DNA from: JBGSUZ01 sp963677505
Lineage (GTDB): Bacteria; Bacillota; Clostridia; Peptostreptococcales; Acidaminobacteraceae
Length of the DNA stretch: 42,547 bases
NCBI GenBank assembly: GCA_963677505.2
Contig: CAXXWB010000023.1
Coordinates: 1 to 42,547, forward strand
Direction of reading: 5' to 3'
Positions 34,902 to 42,547 of this stretch are shown here, in pieces. The stretch's first letter is position 1. Every line of letters starts with the position of its first letter. A program made the position numbers and the translations under genes. Below the pieces are notes generated by a model. That model did no database searches. It was not told where the DNA came from and saw only the letters and a program-made list of their open reading frames with translations.

Positions 34902-36425
34902 ATGAAAGTTTATTTTAAATCAGATGATGTAAAAGTCATTGCCTATTATACGGGATTTGTCACCGTGATTACTGCGGGCTTAATGGCAATCCCTATTTTT
35001 ATATCTCTTATTTTCGCTGAATGGCAAATGCTATTTAATTTTATGATCAGTATTGGTATAGCCATTACCCTTGGGGCTGGCGGTATGAAAATTGGCAGAG
35101 CACATAAGACAACTGTTAAAATCCAGTGGAAGCATGGGTTAGTCATTTCGGCAACTTCTTGGCTGGTGCTGATGTTATTATGTGCAATGCCCTATTATCT
35201 CAGCGGACATTACCTTTCTTACTTAGACGCTATTTTTGATGTGATGAGTGGCTTTACAACCACGGGACTAACCCTTGCTCAGGACTTGGACCACATGTCC
35301 ATCAGTTTAAATATTTGGCGTCACATCATAACCTTTGTAGGGGGTCAAGGGATGGTAGTTTTAGCCCTTTCCTTCTTGTTTAAGCATACCCACGGGGCTT
35401 ATAAAATATATGTTGGGGAAGCTAAGGATATAGAGCTTGTTCCAAATGTAAAGGGGACTGCTCGTATCATTTGGGGTATCTCACTGGCTTATTTGATTGT
35501 AGGTACAGGGGTATACTTTGTAGATGGGGTCGCTTCAACTGGGCTTAATCCAGTAAATGCCCTTGTTCATGGTTTTTGCTTATTTGCCTCTGCATGGAGC
35601 ACAGGTGGCTTTGCCCCAATGTCACAAAATGTGTTATTTTATCACAGCTTTAGTAATGAAATTATAGGTATTGTTCTATTCATATTGGGTTCGTTGAACT
35701 TTGGCCTCCACTATGCCATATGGAATGGAAAGCGAAGAGAAATATATAAAAATATTGAAATGCAAAGCTTTGCAGTAACTGTAGGTACTATGACCTTGCT
35801 TTTAGTCATGTGGTTATCAAACAATGGCATTTATAATGACGCAGTGGCAATGTTTAGAAAAGGCATCTATCATCTATTATCAGCTCATACCACAACGGGC
35901 TTTGGGACCTTATATGCAAGGCAGTTTGTAGACGACTGGGGTGACTTCGGCATACTGATTCTCATTGTAGCCATGCTTATTGGCGGTTCAGCTTGTTCAA
36001 CTGCTGGTGGGATTAAGGGCTTGAGAGTGGGCATTTTATTTAAGTCATTGATTGCAGATGTAAAACGTTCTTTAAGACCTGAACGACGCATTACAATTGA
36101 AAAGTACCATCATATTAAGGATATAGTCATTGACGACGCTTCTGTCAGATCAACAGCGACCATCATCATTTGCTATGTGTGTATGTTTTTGATTGGAACC
36201 GCACTAGGAAGCTTTTACGGCTACCCAATGACAGAATCGGCTTTTGAGGCGGCTTCAGTGACTGGAAATGTAGGTTTATCCATTGGAATAACAACGGCCT
36301 CTATGCCTATGGGATTAAAGGTATACTACATTTTTGCAATGTTCCTAGGGCGTTTGGAATTTATGTCCGTGTTTGCATTGATAGGTATTATTATTTCAGG
36401 GGTGAGTGGCTTATGGAAACGATGA
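34902..36425 (+). CDS. trkH: TrkH/KtrB-family potassium uptake channel subunit
   Basis: 507 aa with four M1-P-M2 units. The selectivity-filter glycines are recognisable in all four loops: MSGFTTTGLTLAQD, SAWSTGGFAPMS, SAHTTTGFGTLYA and SVTGNVGLSIGITT. The conserved GGQGMVVL and STAGGIKGLRVGILFK (with the charged M2 segment) fit TrkH. ATG 34902 after AGGAGG. Works with the two upstream RCK proteins. Its end overlaps the next ATG (36413) by 13 bp. Confidence 0.94.
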   Translation: MKVYFKSDDVKVIAYYTGFVTVITAGLMAIPIFISLIFAEWQMLFNFMISIGIAITLGAGGMKIGRAHKTTVKIQWKHGLVISATSWLVLMLLCAMPYYLSGHYLSYLDAIFDVMSGFTTTGLTLAQDLDHMSISLNIWRHIITFVGGQGMVVLALSFLFKHTHGAYKIYVGEAKDIELVPNVKGTARIIWGISLAYLIVGTGVYFVDGVASTGLNPVNALVHGFCLFASAWSTGGFAPMSQNVLFYHSFSNEIIGIVLFILGSLNFGLHYAIWNGKRREIYKNIEMQSFAVTVGTMTLLLVMWLSNNGIYNDAVAMFRKGIYHLLSAHTTTGFGTLYARQFVDDWGDFGILILIVAMLIGGSACSTAGGIKGLRVGILFKSLIADVKRSLRPERRITIEKYHHIKDIVIDDASVRSTATIIICYVCMFLIGTALGSFYGYPMTESAFEAASVTGNVGLSIGITTASMPMGLKVYYIFAMFLGRLEFMSVFALIGIIISGVSGLWKR

Positions 36426-36910
36426 AAAAAATTATAGTTCTTATAGTTCTTCTAAGCGGGATATTTTCAATAAATGTCTATGCCGAAGGGACGCTGCTAG
36501 AATTGAATGAATTAGTAAACAACAGTCACTTTTATGATGGGAAGACTGTTCGTGTAAAAGGGGAAGTCTTATTAGAAGCCCTCGAACGAAAGGAATACGC
36601 ATGGGTTAATATTAATGATGGCACTAGCGCCATGGGTGTTGTCATGCCACTTGAAGCAATCTCCCAAATAACTCAGTATGGTGATTATAAAACTAAAGGC
36701 GATACTATCGAAATTGAAGCGGTATTTCATAGAGGGTGCAGCCTTCATGGAGGCGATATGGATTTGCATTTTGTCAGAATGATTTCCATTGCCAAAGGGG
36801 GGCAGATAGAACACGAAATAGGTTCTCCAAGAATTTTTACAGGCATTATAGCAATAATTGCTGGTGCCCTTTCAATTTTGGGTATAAAATCTTCCAATAA
36901 CAAAGAATAA
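36413..36910 (+). CDS. Exported OB-fold-like protein of unknown function
   Basis: 165 aa from ATG 36413 (GGGGTGAG upstream, overlapping trkH); ATG 36422 is possible but has no RBS. It has a signal peptide (about 5-24, ending NVYA), then an OB-type beta domain (ELVNNSHFYDGKTVRVKGEV, YAWVNINDGTSAMGVVMP, IEIEAVFHRGC), and a C-terminal hydrophobic segment (about 140-158) before a short polar tail. It thus looks anchored with its domain outside. Translational coupling to trkH suggests a related role, but none is known. Confidence 0.7.
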   Translation: METMKKIIVLIVLLSGIFSINVYAEGTLLELNELVNNSHFYDGKTVRVKGEVLLEALERKEYAWVNINDGTSAMGVVMPLEAISQITQYGDYKTKGDTIEIEAVFHRGCSLHGGDMDLHFVRMISIAKGGQIEHEIGSPRIFTGIIAIIAGALSILGIKSSNNKE

Positions 36911-36933
36911 ATTATTAGGGAGGAAAATCATTT

Positions 36934-38580
36934 ATGGCAAAAAGCGTTCAACGTGAAGAAATTGAAAATATATATGGGAAAATCAGCCCTTTTGAGCTCA
37001 AAGACAAATTAATCAGCTATGCAAAGGATAATATTGAAGCGGGGACCAGATCTCTTTTAGATGCAGGTCGCGGCAATCCTAACTGGACCGCAGCTACGCC
37101 TAGAGAAGCTTTTTTTACCTTCGGGCACTTTGCAGTGGAAGAAACTAAAAGAACACTGTCAGATGGCGATTTAGCGGGCATGCCTAGTAAGAAAGGTATA
37201 GCAGATCGGTTGAAAAAGTACATCGCCACTCACCCTGAAGCCCCTGGTGTTGAACTTTTAGAGAAAATGATTGGCTATGGGTTTAAGGAAAAAGATTTTG
37301 ACCCAGACGAGTTTATTTTTGAGTTAACCGATGGCATTATTGGAGACAATTATCCCTTCCCAGATCGGATGCTCAGACATATTGAAAAAATTGTGTTAGA
37401 TTATTTGGTACAAGAATTTAAATATGACCTTAGCTATAGCCCTATTAAACTTTACGGAGTCGAAGGGGCAACAGCGGCAATGTGTTATATTTTCGATTCC
37501 CTAATTGCCAATAACATTTTTGACAAGGGAGATAAAATCGCCCTCATGACCCCAATTTTTACGCCATACTTGGAGATTCCACATTTACCAAGATATAGCT
37601 TTAACGTGGTTGAAATTAAGGCCACTGAAATCAACAAAGAGGGCGAAAATACTTGGCAGTACCCTGAGAGCGAAATGGAAAAGTTGAAGGACCCTTCCAT
37701 TAAGGCGCTGTTTATTGTCAACCCAAGCAATCCTCCGTCAGTTGCCATGAGACAGGAGACGGTGAAGCAGTTACAGCATATGGTTAAAACCTATAATCAA
37801 GATTTGATGATTATTTCCGATGATGTTTACGGCACTTTTGTAGAAGGTTTCACTTCGTTGATGCAAGCCTTGCCGTACAATACCATAGGGGTTTATTCCT
37901 TCTCCAAATATTTTGGCGTTACAGGTTGGCGTTTGGGGACTATAGCCCTTCATGAGAACAATGTCTTTGATAAGTTGTTAGGAAATTTAGATGAAGACAA
38001 GAAAGAAAGGGCAAGACGCCGTTATGGTGCCTTATCCATTCACCCAGAAGAAATTGAATTCATGGACAGAATTGTGGCAGACAGTAGACAAGTTGCCTTA
38101 AACCATACAGCAGGCCTTTCTACTCCGCAACAAGTGCAAATGGCTATGTTCTGTCTCTTTGCTCTTGTAGATAAAGAGAATGTGTATAAAAAGCAAACCA
38201 TTGCCATTTGCAAACGTCGCCAAAAACGACTCTTTGACGGTTTAGGACTGCCAGTGAGAGAAGATTTAAACGATGCTTCCTATTACACCCAATTTGATTT
38301 GCTCCAGTGGGCAAGAATTAACTATGAACCATCCTTTGCATTTTATTTGGAAAGAACCTATAACCCAGTGGATATTCTCCTTCGACTGGCAGAGGCTTCT
38401 TCTATTGTCCTTCTCAGTGGCGGCGGTTTTAGTGGACCAGAGTGGTCCATTCGTGTTTCACTTGCCAATTTAGACGATGAAGCCTATACCACAATTGGAA
38501 CAGTTATTCGCAGCATTCTTGAACAATATGTAGAAGAATGGAAGCAATCCCACTTCGAAATAGCATCGTTGAGACAATAA
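36934..38580 (+). CDS. aspD: Bifunctional aspartate aminotransferase / L-aspartate 4-decarboxylase
   Basis: PLP enzyme converting aspartate to alanine plus CO2, 548 aa, the long form typical of AspD. The N-terminal extension has LLDAGRGNPNWTAATPREAF. The fold-type I core includes YGVEGATAAMCYIF, FIVNPSNPPSVAMR, ISDDVYGTFVEGF, the PLP lysine Lys325 in SFSKYFGVTGWRLG, and RVSLANL at the C-terminal carboxylate-binding Arg. ATG 36934 after GGGAGGAAAA. It lies 23 nt after the OB-fold gene, so may belong to the potassium operon. The reaction consumes a proton, which could aid pH balance. No aspartate:alanine antiporter gene is in the window. Confidence 0.93.
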   Translation: MAKSVQREEIENIYGKISPFELKDKLISYAKDNIEAGTRSLLDAGRGNPNWTAATPREAFFTFGHFAVEETKRTLSDGDLAGMPSKKGIADRLKKYIATHPEAPGVELLEKMIGYGFKEKDFDPDEFIFELTDGIIGDNYPFPDRMLRHIEKIVLDYLVQEFKYDLSYSPIKLYGVEGATAAMCYIFDSLIANNIFDKGDKIALMTPIFTPYLEIPHLPRYSFNVVEIKATEINKEGENTWQYPESEMEKLKDPSIKALFIVNPSNPPSVAMRQETVKQLQHMVKTYNQDLMIISDDVYGTFVEGFTSLMQALPYNTIGVYSFSKYFGVTGWRLGTIALHENNVFDKLLGNLDEDKKERARRRYGALSIHPEEIEFMDRIVADSRQVALNHTAGLSTPQQVQMAMFCLFALVDKENVYKKQTIAICKRRQKRLFDGLGLPVREDLNDASYYTQFDLLQWARINYEPSFAFYLERTYNPVDILLRLAEASSIVLLSGGGFSGPEWSIRVSLANLDDEAYTTIGTVIRSILEQYVEEWKQSHFEIASLRQ

Positions 38581-38591
38581 ATTAAGTAAAT

Positions 38592-38649
38592 AAAAAGGGC
38601 TATCTCAAAATGACTTGAATAAAATCATTAAGCGGTAGCCCTTTTTTTG
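38592..38649. terminator. Bidirectional terminator between aspD and the VanY-type gene
   Basis: AAAAAGGGCTA (38592-38602) pairs with TAGCCCTTTTT (38636-38646), with T runs on both strands. Confidence 0.85.
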
Positions 38650-38670
38650 TTAAACGGATAGATGGACACC

Positions 38671-39878
38671 CTACTCAGGAATTACCAAATCATAGGCAAC
38701 CCAAGCAGGGGAAATATAGTATTTTTTAATTTCTGAAGTTGAAATAAGTTCGTTAAGAGCTTCCGCCTTTAATGAAGAGGAGATTACCACAAAATAGTGG
38801 GTTTTTCCATCTGGAGATTGGTACAAAGCGCCTTGTTTGCCTTTTTTGATCCACTCTTCTAAGGTTAGTTTGTTGTCGGTCAATATTTTTGCGTAGGTTT
38901 TTCCTACATAACGGAAGTGCCAAGGTTCATAAGAGATGCCTGTGATATTAGTTTTACCATTAGGGTATCTGAGCACAAAACCGTATTTATAAGAATTGCT
39001 TTCTAACCATTTTGCCTCAGCGGAGCCTTTGAAAGAACCAAGGGCAGTCACTCGAGTAGATAAAAATATCTACAGCATAGCCGGTGTGGTGTTCACTTTG
39101 GGTTGGTGGATTTACAGTTTTGGCAGCATCGTCATAAGGGTTTTTAGAACCCTGACTTTTAAGGGATGCCATTTTGGCGTTAAAAAGACTCTTTTGTTTG
39201 GCAACGGTTCTAAAACCACTGACGACTCTAAGATTAAACGTATTGGCGTCTGAAGAGGCTTTAAACATGCTTTGCAAACTAGGACCAATTTCGCTGTTGA
39301 CAGACATGTCTGATGCTCTAGTAATACCAAGAGCGCTCAGCTTTGTAAGAGAAAATTTTAGATTGCTGTCAATGGGAACCGAACGACTGACCAAGATCAA
39401 GTTGTAGCTTTCTGGCAAGACTTTAATTGAAGTGCGTTCTTTAGAAAGGATGGCTTTATAACTGCCATCACCTTGCTTTTTTAGACCAACTTGGTGCCAA
39501 AAGAGACCGTTTTTTTCATGAACGATAATCTGAAAAAGATCACCGTCGGCATTGGAACCCACTTGGAAACCAAAACGACCATCCTTCCAGATAAGAGGCA
39601 TCTGAAGATCGGTCATCAAGCCATTTTTAAAAGGTATAAATTTTTTTGTTGCTGGTTGTAAACTCGCCTAAGTCCATGGTGAGTTGTCCTGAAAGACCAT
39701 TGGATAAATCCTTTAAAGAAATGAAGGTCAAGCCTTGATCTACAAAAGGAACGGGTTCAGAGGCAATGGTAATGGCATCAGGAGATGTAATAGAATCTGC
39801 GTAAACAAGACCCGTAAACAAGGTTAGAGTCATAGTTATTACCAGAAGGAGCGCTTTAAAAAAGCTTTTAAATAGCAT
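38671..39878 (-). CDS. VanY-type D-alanyl-D-alanine carboxypeptidase, two frameshifts
   Basis: Secreted peptidoglycan peptidase, about 401 aa when restored. ATG 39878 is preceded by AAAGGAAT, and a signal peptide follows (about 1-25, ending VYADS). Residues about 30-190 form a region resembling copper-amine-oxidase-like or stalk repeats (LTFISLKDLSNGLSG). The VanY zinc/catalytic motifs follow: VVSGFRTVAKQKSLF, SEHHTGYAVDI and EPWHFRYVG. Breaks are at T7 39641-39647 (one extra base; joins TSNKK to FIPFKNGLMTD) and A5 39062-39066 (one extra; joins AVDI to LSTRVTALGS). Both are homopolymer errors in form. All catalytic residues remain. Confidence 0.85.
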
Positions 39879-40113
39879 AAGAATTCCTTTCAAATCTATT
39901 TGATACTAATTGCGTATAGTAATCATTAAAGCCATTATATCTATTTATATCAGTATTTGGAAGAGCTTTAATACTATAAGTTTTATTTATAACGAAATCA
40001 TTATTATTCATTTTCTTGTATTATTATAGTTTCCAGAATTTTGATACTTTGTATTTGATACAAAACCGTATATAATTGTAACTAACACAATTACACAAAG
40101 GGAGTTGACAAGA
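39879..40113 (+). other. Divergent intergenic region
   Basis: 235 nt, A/T-rich. TTTGTA (40048-40053), 17-nt spacer, TATAAT (40071-40076) is a likely promoter for the HD-domain gene. I see nothing else of note. Confidence 0.45.
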
Positions 40114-40685
40114 ATGAGACCTACTAGAGAGCAAGCTTGGAATTTGCTAAATGAGTATACCAAGACAGATTATTTATTAAAGCACGCACAAGCAGTAGAA
40201 GGCGTTTATGCGGTACTATGCAAAACATCTTCAGCAGGATGATGTTGAAAAGTGGGCATTGGTCGGATTACTTCACGATTTGGATTACGATATGTTTCCA
40301 GATCAACACTGTGTAAAAGTGAGAGAAATTTTGACGGAACAATCCTATGATGAGGACATCATTCGTTCCATTGTCAGTCACGGCTATGGACTTACAGGTT
40401 CTGACGTTGCACCTGAACACATCATGGAGAAAGTTTTATTTGCGACAGATGAACTCTGTGGATTGATTCACGCCTGTGCTATCATGAGACCTTCCAAAAG
40501 TGTCATGGACTTAGAAACTAAGTCGGTAAAAAAGAAATTTAAAACATTGAGTTTTGCGGCAGGCGTTTCTAGAGACGTTATAGAGCAAGGGGATTGCCAT
40601 GTTAGACTGGGAGCTAGATGAAGTGATTGGCCACACTATTTTAGGAATGCGAGAAGTGGCACAAGAAATCGGATTGGGAGCATAA
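40114..40685 (+). CDS. HD-domain protein (HDIG-type phosphohydrolase), two frameshifts
   Basis: About 189 aa when restored. ATG 40114 follows AAGGGAG. Metal-binding pattern: LLKHAQAVEGV, VGLLHDLDYDMFPDQH, SIVSHGYG, and LFATDELCGLIHACAIMRP. The frame breaks at T3 40205-40207 (one extra; joins EGV to MRYYAKHL) and at G4 40589-40592 (one extra; continues IAMLDWELDEVIGHTILGM to TAA 40683-40685). Stand-alone proteins of this kind are presumed phosphohydrolases on nucleotides or phosphoesters; substrate unknown. The GNAT gene follows after 9 nt. Confidence 0.82.
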
Positions 40686-40694
40686 GTAGTCCAT

Positions 40695-41644
40695 ATGGAA
40701 AAAGAACAGCAAAGCATATACCTGGTTGAACAAATCAATCGTAATAATAAAGAATTATATGTAGAGTATTGCCAAAAATATCGTTTTGAACATGATGAAT
40801 CAGATTTATACGACGATGAACTGGAAAAGTTTGATCCCGACCCCCTAAAACAGCCAACTTTTTGCTTAAAAGATGCAAGTGGCGGCGTAGCGGGGATGGT
40901 CTCTGTCAGATGTCTCCCTTATATGGATGACCAAAGACGTGGAAGGTTTTCGATTATTCATGCAGTAGACACCACCCATGAAGCTTACGAAATGTTGTAC
41001 AGTGCCATTGAACCTTATATTAGGGAAATGGATCATCTGTTTTTATTTATTCCAGAGTCCAAAGAGGAAGTGGCAGATATCCTCAAAGAAATTGGCTTTG
41101 AGTTAGACCGATACGTGTGGGTTCTTGATCGAGAGGATATACCAGTGGCATCAATTTTGCTGCCTGAGGACTATTTACATTGAGGCTTATTTTGATGACA
41201 GGGATGCATCAGATTGGTGCAAAGTCAGAAATAGAGCTTTTGCAACACTTAAGGGGAGTGAAACTCCAATTACAGAAGCCGATGTGATAAAAATGGTAAA
41301 GGCGCCTAGCACGGTTCCTGGAGGTATGCTGTTTTTTGAAGAAAGACGGCGAAGCCATAGGCGTGATTCGCGTGGGAAAAGAAGTGGAAGAGGATATGAC
41401 CTACGCTTTTATAGGACCTGTAGCCGTGTTGCCAGAATATCAGGGAAAAGGACTGGGCAAGATTTTGCTCCGAGCAGGAGTAGCCTTCGGTCAAGCCAAT
41501 GCCATGCCTCATGCCATGCTCTGCGTTAACGCTGAAAACGAACGTGCAGCCGATCTTTATCTGAGCGAAGGTTTTAAAAAGCAAGTGGTTATGATGTGCT
41601 ATAAAAAGATGATTAGTGGTATTCAATTCAAAATGGTTTTATAA
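40695..41644 (+). CDS. Two-part GNAT acetyltransferase, two frameshifts
   Basis: About 315 aa when restored. The first half (about 1-160) is GNAT-like but lacks a clear acetyl-CoA loop (GVAGMVSVRCLPYMDDQRRG, DILKEIGFELDRYVWVLD). The second half is a standard GNAT domain: DWCKVRNRAFATLKGSETPI, AIGVIRVGKEVEEDMTYAFI, acetyl-CoA motif VAVLPEYQGKGLGKILL, and NAENERAADLYLSEGFKKQ. Breaks are at T3 41174-41176 (one extra T) and T6 41332-41337 (one extra T; joins GGMLF to LKKDGEA). Only a weak RBS precedes ATG 40695; it may be coupled to the HD gene. Substrate unknown. Confidence 0.82.
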
Positions 41645-41700
41645 AAGAATAAGCTAGAAGTACAGGTGATATAATTATATGAGTTAAAGGAGGCGTCGGC

Positions 41701-41893
41701 ATGAAGATAAAAAAAATATCAATAGAAAATTCGTTAAAAAATGTGACTGCAAACTTTGGCATTTGAAGGCTTAAAGCCTAGCGAAACCGCTATAGAATTA
41801 AGCCAAAGAGTGCTCGAAGGGACGCTTTCTGGAACAGATGCAAGAACTGCATTGCTCAGCAAATATAACATCAAAGCAAAAGCCCATGTTTAA
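41701..41893 (+). CDS. VbhA-like antitoxin of the Fic module, one frameshift
   Basis: About 63 aa when restored. ATG 41701 follows AAAGGAGGCG. The frame reads MKIKKISIENSLKNVTANF and hits a stop. Dropping one G at 41758-41759 gives AFEGLKPSETAIELSQRVLE and GTLSGTDARTALLSKYNIKA to TAA 41891-41893. The EGLKPSE-x-A-x-E-L core and Gly-rich turn match antitoxin VbhA proteins, which insert an inhibitory helix into the Fic active site. The usual Ser/Thr four residues before the Glu appears to be Asn here, though the break is adjacent. It ends 5 nt before the Fic gene, the classic arrangement. TATAAT at 41670-41675 is a -10 candidate. Confidence 0.72.
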
Positions 41894-41898
41894 TAAGT

Positions 41899-42486
41899 AT
41901 GAAAGAAAAGAAATTATACAGTCACAATATTGCTATTCTGACACAGAGGTATATATGTAATTTATTTGGAATTAAAGACAGTGAGGAACTTCATAAAATA
42001 GAAGCGGATTTAACTGCAATAAGACTAGCTGAGTTGGCTAAAGTTACAAAAAATGGAAATTTCGGCATGACTCATATTAAGAACATTCATAAGTATGTTT
42101 TTCAAGATCTTTATCCATTTGCAGGAAAGTTTAGGACTGAAGATATTTGGAAGGGTGACACTTTCTTTTGTAAATCTGAATATATTGAAGACAACTTAGT
42201 AAAACTTCTTAGTAAGCTGAAAGATGATAGATTTCTTAAAAATTATGACAGGGATGATGTTATTTCAAAGCTTTCATTCTATATGTCTGAGTTGAATATG
42301 ATTCATCCATTCCGCGAGGGAAACGGACGAGTTATAAGAGAGTTTATTAGGCAATTAGCACTAAATGCTGGTTACGAAATAAACTGGTATAAAATTGATG
42401 CAGATACTTTGCTTAAAGCAATCATATCAGCAGTCGATTATAATATGTCTTTGTTGGAAGAATGTATACAACGGGGAATATCTTAA
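41899..42486 (+). CDS. Fic-domain toxin (VbhT-like AMP-transferase)
   Basis: 195 aa. Fic enzymes attach AMP from ATP to target proteins; small free-standing ones of this class often modify gyrase and topoisomerase IV. The full catalytic motif HPFREGNGRVIREF starts at His136, with the upstream flap region YPFAGKFRTEDIWKGDTFF (about 73-91), where the target-docking hairpin lies. The N-terminal LTQRYICNLFGIKDSEELHK is typical of the class. ATG 41899 is 5 nt after the antitoxin. Intact and followed by a terminator. Confidence 0.93.
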   Translation: MKEKKLYSHNIAILTQRYICNLFGIKDSEELHKIEADLTAIRLAELAKVTKNGNFGMTHIKNIHKYVFQDLYPFAGKFRTEDIWKGDTFFCKSEYIEDNLVKLLSKLKDDRFLKNYDRDDVISKLSFYMSELNMIHPFREGNGRVIREFIRQLALNAGYEINWYKIDADTLLKAIISAVDYNMSLLEECIQRGIS

Positions 42487-42492
42487 AAAATT

Positions 42493-42541
42493 AAGCTGTT
42501 GATCAAATGGAATTCAATCCTTTGATCAACGGCTTTTGTTT
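42493..42541 (+). terminator. Terminator after the Fic gene
   Basis: AAGC-T-GTTGATCAAA (42493-42507) pairs with TTTGATCAAC-G-GCTT (42521-42535), followed by TTGTTTT. Confidence 0.85.
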
Positions 42542-42547
42542 TAAGTA

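Overview
The window reads as a low-GC Gram-positive chromosome segment, most likely from a Clostridia-type Firmicute. Evidence: a T-box leader, strong GGAGG-type ribosome sites, TTG/GTG starts, YaaR, a Firmicutes-type LexA box, tRNAs with encoded CCA, and an aspartate 4-decarboxylase. No rRNA, CRISPR array, transposase or prophage was found. The genus is not determined.

Layout. 1-2141: tail of an unknown gene, yaaR, then an Asn T-box (specifier AAC) controlling asnA. 2244-7730: an exported phosphodiesterase-like protein, then a repair operon pcrA-ligA behind a LexA box. 8292-14559: oligopeptide ABC transporter oppBCDF plus oppA, each unit preceded by a long non-coding leader. 14718-19904: an AIR-synthase-like enzyme, a cell-wall amidase, and a three-gene partner-switching module (anti-sigma-type kinase, STAS antagonist, receiver-PP2C phosphatase). 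20002-21798: rph, an ITPase and a YfcE-type phosphodiesterase. 21863-22498: seven tRNA genes (Pro, Gly, Arg, His, Gln, Lys, Arg) with promoter and terminators. 22581-27454: divergent marR and an RND efflux pair around a perfect 18-bp-arm palindrome. 27532-30963 (minus strand): an accessory cassette of four genes, with a DUF4176 protein of the kind linked to type VII secretion, a 170-aa protein, a 646-aa putative exported effector and a membrane protein. 31166-38580: a potassium module with a KdpD-like kinase and KdpE-like regulator, TPR protein, two single-domain TrkA (RCK_N) proteins, a 35-aa membrane peptide and TrkH, then an OB-fold protein and aspartate 4-decarboxylase. 38671-41644: VanY-type peptidase (minus), HD-domain protein and a GNAT acetyltransferase. 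41701-42486: VbhA-like antitoxin and Fic toxin.

Two features stand out. First, the promoters of the KdpD-like kinase gene and of the TPR-trk operon share an 11-bp-spaced heptamer direct repeat at the same distance (10 nt) from their -10 boxes. This predicts that the KdpE-like regulator controls itself and the Trk uptake genes. Second, the DUF4176 cassette looks like an undescribed effector locus.

Caution on sequence quality. About two dozen single-base or two-base indels, mostly in homopolymers, break conserved genes. They concentrate at 485-5613 and 39.0-41.8 kb. The protein sequence stays well conserved across every break, and even pcrA is hit seven times. I therefore treat these as probable sequencing errors and report each affected gene as one locus.
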